Source: Agelaius tricolor (Eukaryota > Chordata > Aves > Passeriformes > Icteridae). From it: a stretch of DNA of 64,000 bases. The translations under genes and the position numbers were made by a program. Positions within the stretch are counted from its first letter, which is position 1. Each line of letters opens with the position of its first letter. The notes beneath the pieces are model-generated. The model worked only from the letters and a program-made list of their open reading frames with translations, did not search any database and was not told the origin of the DNA. Positions 36,001-44,693 of this stretch are shown in pieces. The stretch spans positions 7,192,418 through 7,256,417 of the forward strand of contig JALJCS010000028.1 in assembly GCA_023055355.1 (NCBI GenBank). Direction: 5' to 3'.

Positions 36001-36197
36001 GTGAAACAGAGTTTAGAAGGTGATCCACTCGTGTCTCCTGTGTCCAGAAGACCAGGTTGGTTTCTGTGTTGTTCTCTCTGCAGACCAGTGACCCCCCTCT
36101 GGTGTCAGCCCTCCTGACTGTGAAAGGTGACATCACAGAATGCTACAGAGTCCTGCTCATGGCCAGAGTTGTGTCTGCAGCTGCTCCCACTGCCTGA
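1..36197 (+). CDS. CFAP74: Cilia- and flagella-associated protein 74, 36 exons, 5' partial
   Basis: CFAP74 is the vertebrate orthologue of Chlamydomonas FAP74, a subunit of the C1d projection of the ciliary central apparatus, which helps control motile cilia and sperm flagella. I read 36 exons, each with AG acceptor and GT donor and matching phases. Together they total 4917 bases, 1638 residues plus a TGA stop at 36195-36197. Residues about 60-360 are a charged coiled coil. From about 490 on there are repeated ASH/MSP-like beta-rich segments with the pattern xxDFGxVxVGxxxxxxxxLxNxS (for example [24 protein letters not shown]). Recognition rests on recalled similarity to human CFAP74 (about 1,580 residues), including [13 protein letters not shown] and [15 protein letters not shown]. 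The start codon lies left of the window. No frameshift or internal stop was found, so the gene looks intact. Its neighbour TMEM52 on the same strand agrees with human synteny. Confidence 0.95.
497..649 (+). CDS. CFAP74: CFAP74 exon b
   Basis: The acceptor follows a T-rich tract and the donor is GTTAGT. The exon encodes the start of the coiled coil, ending [17 protein letters not shown]. Two later AG dinucleotides (exon start at 503 or 509) would keep the same phase, so the start could be a few bases later. Confidence 0.85.
844..942 (+). CDS. CFAP74: CFAP74 exon c
   Basis: The acceptor is TTCTTGCAG and the donor GTAGGT. It encodes [19 protein letters not shown] and EEEAGN, close to the human sequence at this place. 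Coiled coil. Confidence 0.88.
2372..2476 (+). CDS. CFAP74: CFAP74 exon d
   Basis: The acceptor is GTGTGCAG and the donor GTAAGT. It encodes [18 protein letters not shown], which continues exon c in phase. Heptad-like coiled coil. Confidence 0.9.
3585..3758 (+). CDS. CFAP74: CFAP74 exon e
   Basis: The acceptor has a run of T followed by AAAG, and the donor is GTAAGA. It encodes a highly charged helix, [19 protein letters not shown] onward. Confidence 0.88.
4356..4466 (+). CDS. CFAP74: CFAP74 exon f
   Basis: The acceptor is TGTTTTGCAG and the donor GTGGGC. It encodes [19 protein letters not shown] and then [15 protein letters not shown]. Coiled coil. Confidence 0.88.
5634..5736 (+). CDS. CFAP74: CFAP74 exon g
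   Basis: The acceptor is TTGCTTACAG and the donor GTACTG. It encodes [17 protein letters not shown], a conserved CFAP74 motif, and ends on a complete codon. Confidence 0.88.
6463..6620 (+). CDS. CFAP74: CFAP74 exon h
   Basis: The acceptor is ACTTTCACAG and the donor GTGAGT. It encodes the end of the long helix, with [19 protein letters not shown]. Confidence 0.9.
7124..7331 (+). CDS. CFAP74: CFAP74 exon i
   Basis: The acceptor is TTGGATTACAG. It encodes [17 protein letters not shown] and then a polar linker. The donor GTTTAG is weak, but it is the only one before an in-frame stop, and the phase fits the next exon. Confidence 0.85.
7706..7888 (+). CDS. CFAP74: CFAP74 exon j
   Basis: In phase 0 at both ends, with donor GTAAAT. 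It encodes a low-complexity acidic linker that ends in [19 protein letters not shown]. The PEFxGLW motif is conserved in CFAP74. Confidence 0.88.
8542..8712 (+). CDS. CFAP74: CFAP74 exon k
   Basis: The acceptor is GTCCTTTTCAG and the donor GTCAGT. It ends with [15 protein letters not shown], the first strand of the first ASH/MSP-like segment. Confidence 0.92.
9180..9298 (+). CDS. CFAP74: CFAP74 exon l
   Basis: Encodes [16 protein letters not shown], a textbook ASH-type strand pattern (DF.VG....K.I.LTN). The donor is GTAAGT. Confidence 0.93.
9378..9530 (-). mobile_element. Degraded avian LTR fragment
   Basis: The stretch around CATGGGTTAACC, followed by TCCTCAGTGGGATGGGG, a lysine-codon-like A-rich part and GACTTGAGATAA, resembles the LTR family common in bird genomes. 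It is mutated, and I see no clear ends or target duplication. The family call is from memory and the orientation is uncertain. Confidence 0.4.
9531..11960 (+). other. Rest of the long CFAP74 intron, no feature seen
   Basis: This is AT-rich intron sequence without open exon-like frames that fit the CFAP74 phase. I see no tandem repeat or recognisable gene in it. Confidence 0.6.
11961..12027 (+). CDS. CFAP74: CFAP74 exon m
   Basis: Acceptor ATCTCCATAG, donor GTAAGT. It encodes [19 protein letters not shown], the ASH motif PPGxMxxGMSCE. Confidence 0.93.
12434..12523 (+). CDS. CFAP74: CFAP74 exon n
   Basis: Acceptor TTTTCTAG, donor GTAAGA, phase 0. It encodes [17 protein letters not shown], closing the first ASH-like unit. 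Confidence 0.92.
12643..12816 (+). CDS. CFAP74: CFAP74 exon o
   Basis: Acceptor TTTTCTCCCAG, donor GTGGGT, phase 0. It encodes [17 protein letters not shown] and [11 protein letters not shown], the second ASH-like unit. Confidence 0.9.
12880..12965 (-). mobile_element. Short CR1 (LINE) remnant
   Basis: GGTCAGAAGGGACTTGGGAA and the following GATCACCTGCTCCAACC match the reverse complement of the CR1 3' region as seen throughout bird genomes. It is a heavily truncated fragment in a CFAP74 intron. Confidence 0.6.
13584..13731 (+). CDS. CFAP74: CFAP74 exon p (acidic, low complexity)
   Basis: Acceptor TTTCCTGACAG, donor GTGAGG, ending with one base carried over. It encodes [14 protein letters not shown] and a proline, glycine and glutamate-rich linker that looks fast-evolving. 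Phases on both sides support it, though the sequence itself is not conserved enough to recognise. Confidence 0.8.
14630..14742 (+). CDS. CFAP74: CFAP74 exon q
   Basis: Acceptor TTTCTTTCCCCAG, donor GTAATG. It begins with two bases that complete a glycine codon and ends [13 protein letters not shown]. Confidence 0.88.
14909..14952. repeat. Pair of adjacent perfect palindromes
   Basis: Positions 14909-14929 form a palindrome with 10-base arms around a single T. Positions 14935-14952 form a second one with 8-base arms around AA. Both share the core AAAAGGTT / AACCTTTT. They lie in a CFAP74 intron and no function is known. Confidence 0.6.
15239..15361 (+). CDS. CFAP74: CFAP74 exon r
   Basis: Acceptor GTTTCTCAG, donor GTGAGT, phase 0. 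It encodes [19 protein letters not shown], very close to the human protein. Confidence 0.93.
15914..16297. repeat. 22-base minisatellite, about 17 copies
   Basis: The unit is CTGCAATCCCTGCATTTCTG followed by TG, with C/T and CAATCCC / CATCCC / CCCCCC variants. It lies in the intron before exon s. Because 22 is not divisible by three and the unit has no stop on either strand, it creates overlapping frames of 120-200 codons on both strands that are not genes. Confidence 0.95.
16646..16767 (+). CDS. CFAP74: CFAP74 exon s
   Basis: Acceptor GCTGCCCTGCCAG, donor GTGAGC. It encodes [19 protein letters not shown] and [11 protein letters not shown], conserved with human. The downstream minisatellite begins at the first base of its donor. 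Confidence 0.93.
16768..17921. repeat. Large GC-rich minisatellite starting at a splice donor
   Basis: Units of 31-32 bases, with optional 12-base insertions (CCCCTGGCACTG), repeat about 28 times when counted by GAGCTGCC. Early units read GTGGGTGAGCTGCC and so copy the real donor. Many later units read GCAGCTGAGCTGCC and have lost the GT. The minus strand has no stop in any frame, giving apparent frames of 403, 476 and 511 codons, which I regard as artefacts. Confidence 0.95.
17922..20354 (+). other. Remainder of the CFAP74 intron after the minisatellite
   Basis: Unique intron sequence. The only structure noticed is an inverted repeat at 19264-19293 (10-base arms CTCCTGACAC / GTGTCAGGAG, 10-base loop). 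No exon fitting the CFAP74 phase was seen. Confidence 0.6.
20355..20483 (+). CDS. CFAP74: CFAP74 exon t
   Basis: Acceptor TGTTTGCAG, donor GTAACC. It encodes [11 protein letters not shown] and [19 protein letters not shown], among the most conserved parts of CFAP74. Confidence 0.95.
20484..23381 (+). other. Long CFAP74 intron, no feature seen
   Basis: Unique intron sequence with two A-rich runs (about 22793-22808 and 22880-22890) that could be decayed retroposon tails. No gene, tandem repeat or exon-like frame in the correct phase was seen. Confidence 0.55.
23382..23469 (+). CDS. CFAP74: CFAP74 exon u
   Basis: Acceptor TGGGTTTTCAG, donor GTCAGG. It encodes [19 protein letters not shown], conserved with human. 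Confidence 0.94.
23812..23985 (+). CDS. CFAP74: CFAP74 exon v
   Basis: Acceptor ATTTGTTCCAG, donor GTATGG, phase 0. It encodes [19 protein letters not shown] and [15 protein letters not shown], a complete ASH-like unit. Confidence 0.94.
25113..25246 (+). CDS. CFAP74: CFAP74 exon w
   Basis: Acceptor CCATTTTGAAG, donor GTGTGT. It encodes [19 protein letters not shown]. The acceptor is weak but the frame and similarity fit. Confidence 0.9.
25846..26122 (+). CDS. CFAP74: CFAP74 exon x (longest)
   Basis: Acceptor TTTATTTTTAG, donor GTAAAT. Its 277 bases encode [17 protein letters not shown], a proline and glycine-rich loop, then [19 protein letters not shown]. Confidence 0.93.
26319..26700 (-). 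mobile_element. Solo LTR of an endogenous retrovirus-like element
   Basis: On the minus strand it starts TGTCACAGAC and ends CCACCACA, giving TGT...ACA termini over 382 bases. It carries CCAAT-type motifs (ATTGGTCTC, CCAATCACAG), an AT-rich TATA-like region and AATAAA. I recognise it as a family abundant in songbird genomes. No second LTR or internal genes are present. A short GGAG occurs on both flanks, but a clean target duplication is not obvious. Confidence 0.75.
26950..27545. mobile_element. Second LTR-retroelement-like repeat
   Basis: The stretch containing TTCTTATCTATAAAATTC, AAGATGGAGGCCAAGAAG, CCCAGATTCCTCCATCTTGC and GGGCTCTGTGCCAGGGTCTC resembles an LTR-type repeat I recall from passerine genomes. 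Ends are approximate and orientation is uncertain. It runs up to the acceptor of the next CFAP74 exon. Confidence 0.5.
27569..27676 (+). CDS. CFAP74: CFAP74 exon y
   Basis: Acceptor TCACATTCCCAG, donor GTAAGG, phase 0. It encodes [19 protein letters not shown], conserved with human. Confidence 0.92.
28292..28458 (+). CDS. CFAP74: CFAP74 exon z (lysine-rich linker)
   Basis: Acceptor CTTGGTCAG, donor GTAAGT. It encodes [16 protein letters not shown] and a serine/glutamate-rich tail, a basic linker between ASH-like blocks. Confidence 0.88.
30107..30250. repeat. 20-base minisatellite, 7 copies, acceptor-like
   Basis: The unit is AGCTCTGCCCTTTCATTGCC with TCC/TTCC variants. Each unit boundary reads pyrimidine tract then CCAG, which resembles a splice acceptor. 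The array ends about 20 bases before the true acceptor at 30269. Confidence 0.93.
30270..30379 (+). CDS. CFAP74: CFAP74 exon aa
   Basis: Acceptor GCTCTCTCTGCAG, donor GTATGG, one base carried over. It encodes [15 protein letters not shown] and [15 protein letters not shown], the start of another ASH-like unit. Confidence 0.92.
30728..30783 (+). CDS. CFAP74: CFAP74 exon bb (56 bases)
   Basis: Acceptor TTCCTTGCAG. It encodes [14 protein letters not shown], conserved. The donor GTATCCTT is of U12 type. Confidence 0.92.
30784..30994 (+). other. CFAP74: Candidate U12-type (minor spliceosome) intron of CFAP74
   Basis: The 211-base intron begins GTATCCTT, the U12 donor consensus. It has TTCCTTGAG at 30972-30980 with the presumed branch A 15 bases before the 3' end, which fits the U12 branch site TTCCTTRAY apart from its last base. 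It ends in AG. The phase is 0. This is inferred from sequence only. Confidence 0.75.
30995..31114 (+). CDS. CFAP74: CFAP74 exon cc
   Basis: Encodes [19 protein letters not shown], conserved. Donor GTGAGT, phase 0. The acceptor (TGTCTTAG) was chosen over CTCAG at 31008 because it keeps the conserved GFSV and the phase. Confidence 0.92.
31270..31422 (+). CDS. CFAP74: CFAP74 exon dd
   Basis: Acceptor CTCTGGGCAG, donor GTAAGG, phase 0. It encodes [19 protein letters not shown], an ASH-like unit. Confidence 0.92.
31722..31851 (+). CDS. CFAP74: CFAP74 exon ee
   Basis: Acceptor GTCCCCAG, donor GTAAAT. It encodes [18 protein letters not shown] and [14 protein letters not shown]. Confidence 0.92.
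32394..32548 (+). CDS. CFAP74: CFAP74 exon ff
   Basis: Acceptor TTATTTACCAG, donor GTGAGA. It encodes [15 protein letters not shown] and [19 protein letters not shown], practically identical to human. Confidence 0.96.
32740..32950. promoter_or_regulatory. Intragenic CpG-rich patch
   Basis: This part of a CFAP74 intron is much richer in CG dinucleotides than its surroundings (for example GGCCGCGCCGCGGGCAGCGC). It has no exon fitting CFAP74. It may be an orphan CpG island or a GC-rich repeat remnant. Confidence 0.35.
33354..33492 (+). CDS. CFAP74: CFAP74 exon gg
   Basis: Acceptor TGTCTCACCCAG, donor GTAAAG. It encodes [17 protein letters not shown] and PLDVPVESL, conserved. Confidence 0.95.
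34123..34361 (+). CDS. CFAP74: CFAP74 exon hh
   Basis: The acceptor CTTTGTCTGTGCCAG was chosen because it is in phase with the previous exon; the AG at 34102 is not. It encodes [15 protein letters not shown] and [15 protein letters not shown]. Donor GTGAGG. Confidence 0.88.
34425..34512. repeat. 44-base tandem duplication
   Basis: GGGCTGCTTGTTCCTTCTGT and the following TCCAAAATTCACAAATTCAT occur twice in a row with one C/T difference. It is a young duplication in an intron. Confidence 0.9.
34821..34955 (+). CDS. CFAP74: CFAP74 exon ii
   Basis: Acceptor TGTCCGTGCCAG, donor GTGAGC, phase 0. It encodes [12 protein letters not shown] and [15 protein letters not shown]. The exon is very GC-rich compared with its neighbours. 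Confidence 0.93.
34998..35412. repeat. 16-19-base minisatellite, about 24 copies
   Basis: The unit is GGTGACACAGGGAGGGGG with length variation in the G run. It starts about 40 bases after the donor of exon ii. The G-rich strand could form quadruplexes. Degenerate copies (GGTGTGACCC...) continue to about 35470. Confidence 0.95.
36084..36197 (+). CDS. CFAP74: CFAP74 last exon
   Basis: Acceptor TTCTCTCTGCAG. It encodes [11 protein letters not shown] and [19 protein letters not shown], then TGA at 36195-36197. The end position agrees with the human C-terminus. Confidence 0.95.
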   Translation, partial: TSDPPLVSALLTVKGDITECYRVLLMARVVSAAAPTA

Positions 36198-36602
36198 GGG
36201 ATCAGGCCAAAGGGAAAGAAGATGGAGGTTCCATTGCTGGGAGATCTCTGGTGGGACATGGGAGGATTTTGAGAGTGTTGCAAACAAGTGAGGGCAGCAG
36301 GGATGTGGGAAGGAAGGGCCATGTAACATTTCTGCTCTGTTTCACCCAAAATTCTCTGTAAACTCTGGTGCCAGTGGCTTCACTTTCCAGCTGACTCTGT
36401 GACAATAATTTTGTGTTAGAGGAAAGAATTCCTGAGGGCCCCAAGCAGCTACACCTGCTGTTAATCCCAAGTCTCCCAAAGCCATTCCACCAGGAGGAAT
36501 ATCTGGTTTACATCCACATCAGTGAGTTTCTATCCTTATCCAATTTCAGATGCTTTTTGTAGGATTTGGGAAAGCCTTGACTTTTTCTAAGACCAGAATA
36601 AA
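36198..36602 (+). terminator. CFAP74: CFAP74 3' UTR and polyadenylation signal
   Basis: AATAAA at 36597-36602 is the first canonical signal after the stop, about 400 bases downstream, followed by T-rich sequence. Confidence 0.6.
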
Positions 36603-39589
36603 GTTTCTTATTCAAGCCTCCTCCAAATCATTTGGGGAGTCACTTTAACAATGTACAATCAATGTACAATCAAATGGGAGGAACATTCCTGTGCTCTTCC
36701 CTGGATATGGGCAGACACTTGCCAGAGATCCTGGCTGCCCAGGAACTTTGTATTTCTATATTTGCCTTCTGCTGAATTCTAGGTGAGAGCAGAATCCTGC
36801 TGTTCTGGGGAAGCCAGGGTGCCCTGCAGGTGGAACTTGTGTCAGGAAACAGCAGCTGGTTCAGGAAGCAGAGCTGGGGAATGCAGGGAGCAGGAAGGCA
36901 GCAGCCATTGGGCACAGGATAATCCTGTGCATCTCTTATCACACTCTTTCCTGAGTCACAGGCAGCCTGTGGCAAAGTTCCCTCCCCAGCACTCGAGGGC
37001 GTTGCTGCCCTTTGGCCCCTGGCTGCCAAATCCCTGACTCAGATGATGCAATCAGAAAATAGAAACCTTATTTGTAAATATCCCTGTGGTAACGAGGAAC
37101 AAGCAGGGGAGCAATTGTCACAGGAACATTTAAAGCAGGCTCCCCCTTTGACAGAGGAGGTTTGTGGGAGTGAAGAGGGGGTTCCTTGTTTTTCCAGCCA
37201 GTGTTTGATCCATTGAGATGTGTTCTCATTTAATAATGGCTCGAGTGCCTGTGGAGTCACTTAACTCTTCAGTCTAAAGACTGCAGATGCTGAAGCAGCC
37301 CCAGTGTCCTGGGCTGGGCAGCAGCTGGGGGTGGCAGTGCCAGCCAGGGACAGCTCTGCCTTCCTTGCAGGCCCTGGGTGCTGCTGCTGCCACAGCTGGG
37401 CCTGGGGCTGGGCACAATGGGCTTTGTGTGCTGGCCCCCTGCAGCCCCAAAAGGGTGAGTAAATCTCACTACAGCCACTAAAAGCACTGCTCACAGCTCT
37501 GCCCACTCCACAGTCACCTCATGGCAGGGCACTGCTCAGTGAGCAAGGAAGGGCTCAGCCTGTGGGAGCAGCCCCAGGAGCTGCTTCAGGCACTGCATTT
37601 GTGGGCATCCAGTGTGTGAGGATCCTTCAGATTTCACTCCTGCAAACCAAAAAGTGATGGCTGAAACAAATGAGTCTCCAGACTGTGGTTATGATAACCA
37701 TCCAGAGTGCTGAAAATAAGTGTTACATTATCTACCAGGAAACAACAGCCCTGTCTTAGGAATCTTCCACTTCATAGAGGTCAGGTACTGAGAAACAGCA
37801 TCCAGAGGACAAAAAGAAGTAAAAAATTAAAGAATGATGTAAAGACAGTGACACTGGTGCCCTCACAGGGTTAGGCTGGGTAAGGAGCAGCTGCCACCAA
37901 CCAGCTGAAGGCACCTCTGGCACCCAGGGGTGAGCAGGGGTGTCACCCACTGTACCTGCATCCCTGGGACTGGAGAGCTTGGATCAATATTTTCACAGGA
38001 TTGAAGTGAACATAAGTTCTGGGTTTCTCTGGTCAAAGTCTCCACGTTTAAAATTCAGGATGTGTTTGTTGTCTCGGGGGAGGCTTGGACCAGGATAACA
38101 GGAACAGGTGGTTATTTCTGGAGGACTGAAAATAAAGTAAACTCTCCCTGTGAACTCCTGCTGATGTTCTGTAAAGCACTTATGGAAATCTGAGAAGGTT
38201 TTAGTCCCTTTCATAAGAGAAAAGCCTGGTGTTTTAGCTTGTCCTCAAAAATTATCATTCTTGGGGCACAATGGCTGCTCAGGATTGGGTTTCCCTCTCT
38301 TGGATTGCTTTGTTCTTTGGGGACACAGAGTGTGCAGTGCCAGCTCTCACCTGGGGCAGCACCCAGGCAATGAGACACAGAATGATGTGGAAGGGAAAAC
38401 AAATTGTCTGCTGTGGAAAAGCAGAGCCCTTGGGAACGTGTGCCGGCTGTGCTGCCTCACCTGGGACACCACTACGGTTTCAAGAGCAGGAGCAGTTCCT
38501 GTGTCTGCACAATGTAACCCTGGGTGTTTCACTGCCATTCCATTGGCAGCTGCCACAGTAAGAATTGTCATGATGCAAACCTGCAATGGTCAGAGAGGCA
38601 CACCTTCAGCTTACTGAAAATGTGGGAATTCTGTGAGGCTGCTCCTCCTGCCCACACAATTCTCATGTACAATGTGTGTTATGTGCAATGGCTTCTTGAT
38701 GTTTTTCCAATGAACAGAAAATTGACTGGGACAGCTGAAGATGGAAACAATTCCCTGGTAACTCAGACACATGGAGCTGATCCAGGAGTAGTGAGTGGGT
38801 CTGTAGGGAATTCCCTGAGCACACAGGGAGTGCTGGTGTGTTCTCCTGGCATGGATCAGTGCCACCTCCCAGTGCCCAGCACAGCTCAGCACAGCTCCTG
38901 CAAGTTCAGCTCTTGGAAAGGCACCAACCCTGTTCAATTCTGGGCTTCCAGAGTGGGTTATCCACACTGGGCATTAAAACATGGAACCTGCTGTTTCTGT
39001 TCCCATATCACAAGACTCCAATAGGAATGGAGCTGTTGTTGTGAGGACAATATGGAAAATGTGACCTCAGAAGTATTTCTTCATTATCTGGAAGTTGACT
39101 TTTTCTGCTCTTCTAACTGCACTTGTGACCATTCTGCTTTCAAACTGAGTTTTGCAACTGTGACCACTCTTGGGTTCCTGGATACAAACTCGTGCTTTCA
39201 GATTTGGATCTAAAAGTGAACATGAACTTCATGGCACTGATGCAGTTCTGGTTTAATGAGCAATTCACACCCCCACGTATGATCTTAATAATCCTTCAGG
39301 GCAAACCCAGCTCATTTGTAAAGCAGAGTGAGAGAGCAAGCACTGGTGTCACACACATTTATTAATTCATGTCCTGCTTCTCCAGAAGTGACTTCAGCTA
39401 TTTCCTCACACGTATGAGCGCAGGTTTCCCTAAATGAGCAATGGCCCCATGACCCTGAGCAGTGCTGGAGGAAAACACTGCAGTCACTTTGTCACATGCC
39501 ATTGCTGAGCCTGGAACCACCGGCCTTCAGTTCTAGGAATCCAAAGTAGGGAACATCACCTGGTGCTTCCCAGGCATTGTGTGCATTGG
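36603..39589. other. Intergenic sequence with one exon-like cassette
   Basis: No recognisable gene. The only notable part is the cassette at 37371-37454, which has strong splice signals. A short direct repeat (AATGTACAATC twice) lies at 36650-36672. Confidence 0.5.
37371..37454 (+). other. Exon-like cassette, possible upstream TMEM52 exon
   Basis: A strong acceptor (TGCCTTCCTTGCAG) and a strong donor (GTGAGT) bound 84 bases that are open in two frames. One of these reads PWVLLLPQLGLGLGTMGF, which is hydrophobic like a signal peptide, and ends in the phase needed by the TMEM52 exon at 41364. No start codon is attached, so this remains a guess. Confidence 0.2.
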
Positions 39590-39720
39590 GCTCCCCATGG
39601 ATTGTGCTGGGCTGGCCCTGACAGGACCCCAGGTGCCACCAAAGCCACTCCATTGCTGCCCTCCTCAGCTGGACAGGGAGGAGAACTCAACAAAGGCTCA
39701 TGGGTGGAGATAAGGAATTT
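39590..39720. mobile_element. Degraded avian LTR fragment
   Basis: TGCCACCAAAGCCACTCC, CCTCCTCAGCTGGACAGGG and GGCTCATGGGTGGAGATAAG resemble the LTR family also seen near 9.4 kb. Short and mutated, no ends visible. Confidence 0.5.
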
Positions 39721-40072
39721 CTACATTTGAAACGTGGGACACAGTTAAATAGCCTGGAGCACAGCAATCCTGAAGGGCCGTCAGTACCTTTTCAGTCGTG
39801 TTTCATCTGCTTTAACAAGGCTGGCTTTAGAAGGGGAAATTATCTGCTCTTCTAAACATTTGTTTCTGACTCATATATTTCATACCAGGTTTCTCATTCT
39901 TTTATTTCTCCTTCAAGTCCCTCTGACGCAGCAGAGGCTCAGGGTGTGTCTAGGGGCCGCACACATGATGGGTTCTGGTCTGGTGAGAGCATCTGGTGCA
40001 GCCCTGAAGCGCTCCGGGGAAAGCTCTGCAAGCGGAGCTCTGTCCCCTGTACCCCCGCCCTGCCATCCCGGG

Positions 40073-40187
40073 CTGGGCAGGGACAGGGACCGGGACAGGG
40101 GATGGGACAGGGACAGGGGCAGAGGTAGGGATAGGGGGGGGACAGGGGCAGGAATAGGGGCAGGGACATGGACAGGGCCAGGGGCAC
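40073..40187. repeat. Degenerate GGGACA-type simple repeat
   Basis: Irregular runs of GGGACAGGGGCAGG-like hexamers, G-rich on the + strand, at the edge of a CpG-rich block. Confidence 0.8.
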
Positions 40188-40408
40188 TCCGGGGTATCCG
40201 GGCCGCTCTGCCCCGCCCGGCCCCGACCCCTCCCGCGGGCGGGGCGGTGCTGCCCGGGGCTGCCCGGGGCTGCTCAGCTCTGCCCGCCCGGCTCTGCCCC
40301 CCCGGGCTGATGCCGGTTTATTTATTGCGCTGCCCAGCACGGGCCGGCCCCAGGGCTCGGTGTCCCCTTTCAGCGCCGGCCGCGTGTCCTTGAAGCGGCT
40401 CCCGGGGC

Positions 40409-40579
40409 TCACGGACGCTCGCTCGCCTCGGGAGCCTCGGGCACAGGCAGCAGGGACGGGCCCTTCTCCTCCGGCACCTGCAGCAGGGACGGGCCCTTCT
40501 CCTCCGGCACAGGCAGCAGGGACGGGCCCTTCTCCTCCGGCACCTGCTGATCCACCGCGGGCTCTGCCTTCCCGGGCAT
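40409..40579 (-). CDS. Short GC-rich minus-strand frame with a polyA signal behind it
   Basis: An ATG at 40577-40579 opens 56 codons containing three repeats of the 11-residue unit VPEEKGPSLLP (with L or Q variants). The stop at 40409-40411 is followed 85 bases on by overlapping AATAAA motifs (complement of 40317-40326). Upstream on the minus strand there is an acceptor-like TTGTTCCCAG. I do not recognise the protein. The repeat may be non-coding, as the opposite strand is open too. Confidence 0.2.
   Translation of the reverse strand: MPGKAEPAVDQQVPEEKGPSLLPVPEEKGPSLLQVPEEKGPSLLPVPEAPEASERP
40441..40545. repeat. 33-base tandem repeat, three copies
   Basis: The unit contains GGGACGGGCCCTTCTCCTCC then GGCACCTGCAGCA, with CAGG/CTGC variants. 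Its length is a multiple of three and both strands stay open through it. Confidence 0.93.
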
Positions 40580-41363
40580 CGCTCTGCTCTGGGAACAAGC
40601 GTGACAGCTCTGCCCGGTGAGTAACCGCTGCCTGTTCCCGAGCCTTTCCCACCGTGACCAAGTGACATTCCCACACCAGAACGGTGACTTGCTCATGGCC
40701 ATCCCTTACAGCTTCTTTTTTGATCTCTAAGACAGTCAGCGACTTTTAAATTCACTTGGCTGCCCTTGCTCTGTGGACTGAACGGTTCTCCCAAGACGAC
40801 TCCCAGGTGTCCCTGGTTTGCAGTTTGCAGAGGCTGTGCTGTGGTCAGAGCCACCGTTCTGTCACACAAATCCATTGCAGGAGGTTCAGCACACACAACC
40901 CTGCTGAAATGGCACAGGAGCTGTTCTCCTCCTTTGTGCTGCACCAGAGCTGAAAAAAGCAATTTCTGCCTGCACTGGAGCTATGGAAAAAGTAACTTTA
41001 AAATATCTGGGGGACACTTGTCCAGACCAGCATTTCAGACAGGCCCCTGGTATGAGGCACCTCATCTCAGTTACCTTTAAATAACACTGATTTGGCTTTT
41101 TGGGAATCCTGCACAAGTCATTCTCTCTCCCAAGCAAGAGTAAAGCACCACTCAATAAAAAGATTTATTGACTCAGAAGCAACTTTTACAGTGGGATTGT
41201 TTGCATGTCCTCATCTGGAGTAATGGTACAACCATGAAGAACAATCTAAGGTGGTTTTGCTCCATACTCTCACTGAATGCTTTCCCTTTCCCACCCCAGG
41301 GAAGTGCATTCCCTGTCATACCTGCACTGTTTAAATCAGTGAATCATCTGCCTTCCTTCACAG

Positions 41364-43735
<2,372 letters not shown>

Positions 43736-44030
43736 CTCCCACAGATGGGAAGTGAACTGAGAAAAGTAAGGGAAGGACTGTAAGAGTTAAAGAAGACATG
43801 AAGAGTTTGGGTTTCTAAGTAGGTTATGATGGAAAGATATTTCTTCTCATGCCCTTGTAATGATCTGTCAGAAGAAATGTTTTCTGTGACTGCTGTAATC
43901 CCCTGGTGAAGCTTCTTCAAGGATATGAAATGAGGTAAAAGGGCATCAGTTTAAAAATGCCTGTAAAAGTGGGACATGAATGCTTGTTCATCTTCTGATA
44001 AAAAAATTGTTCCTTGTGTCCAGCAATAAA
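43736..44030 (+). terminator. TMEM52: TMEM52 3' UTR and polyadenylation signal
   Basis: AATAAA at 44025-44030, about 290 bases after the stop, is the first canonical signal. Confidence 0.65.
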
Positions 44031-44565
44031 AAAGGTTAGGAGAGTTTTGCCAGCTTGGGAATACGCACTCAGAACAGCAGAGACAGGAAGCTGCTGTACT
44101 AGAACAGAAGTTTCCCAAGCTGGAGTGGAAGGGGGAATCCCAGCAAGTGACACTGAACAGCCTCTGTGGTTTCTCTTCCTTTGAGAACACCAAGTGCCCA
44201 GGAAGCTGCTGAGGACAAAGTGCTGCCCATGTTCCTCCAGGAGCAGGAAGATGCCAGGACAGGAGAACATGGAGGGAAGAGCTTTGTGTTGGTTCCCAGC
44301 TGCACAAAGGGAATGAGGCACATGAGACACAGACACTCCTGTGCTGCTGGTGGTCACGGGACCCCAAGGGATTGGTTTTGAGGTTCTATAAATCTTTCCA
44401 TTTCTATTCTCAAGATGTGTTGCCTTGTGGGTGGTTCCCTTTGCTATTTAATTTTTCCACATTAATTCCAAAGAGACACCTGCACACATGGTTCAGTATT
44501 ATTGATGTGTTTCAAATATTCATCAAATGTTTCAAAGGTACATTTATATTTTGTTATCTGCTCAG

Positions 44566-44693
44566 GTGTCAGAGTCTCAGGCAGCACAGGAAAGAGAAAT
44601 CCCAGGTTCCTGGCAGCTTTTACCAGTTCAGCACATGGACGAGCTCAGGAATGAGCAGGTGACACAAAACATGCCTGTGCTGAGCCATCCAGA
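44566..44693 (+). CDS. Exon-like cassette downstream of TMEM52, product unknown
   Basis: A strong acceptor (TTTTGTTATCTGCTCAG) and a strong donor (GTAAGT) bound 128 bases open in one frame, containing EREIPGSWQLLPVQHMDEL. Its phase would accept either alternative donor of the last TMEM52 exon, and it joins in phase to 48300. It may be an alternative TMEM52 end, a separate gene or a non-coding transcript. I do not recognise the sequence. Confidence 0.3.

Larger units (their letters stand above)
40190..40640 (+). promoter_or_regulatory. CpG-rich block, candidate TMEM52 promoter or first exon
   Basis: CG-dense sequence 0.8 kb upstream of the first certain TMEM52 exon. A GTGAGT donor at 40617 ends an open + frame in the phase required by the exon at 41364. 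The joined ectodomain would contain two cysteines near the membrane, as in human TMEM52. No convincing signal peptide precedes it. It may simply be a CpG island. Confidence 0.35.

Noticed and set aside
39939..40676. 245-codon minus-strand frame
   Set aside because: It overlaps other open frames in the GC-rich block and in the GGGACA repeat, and has no recognisable domain.
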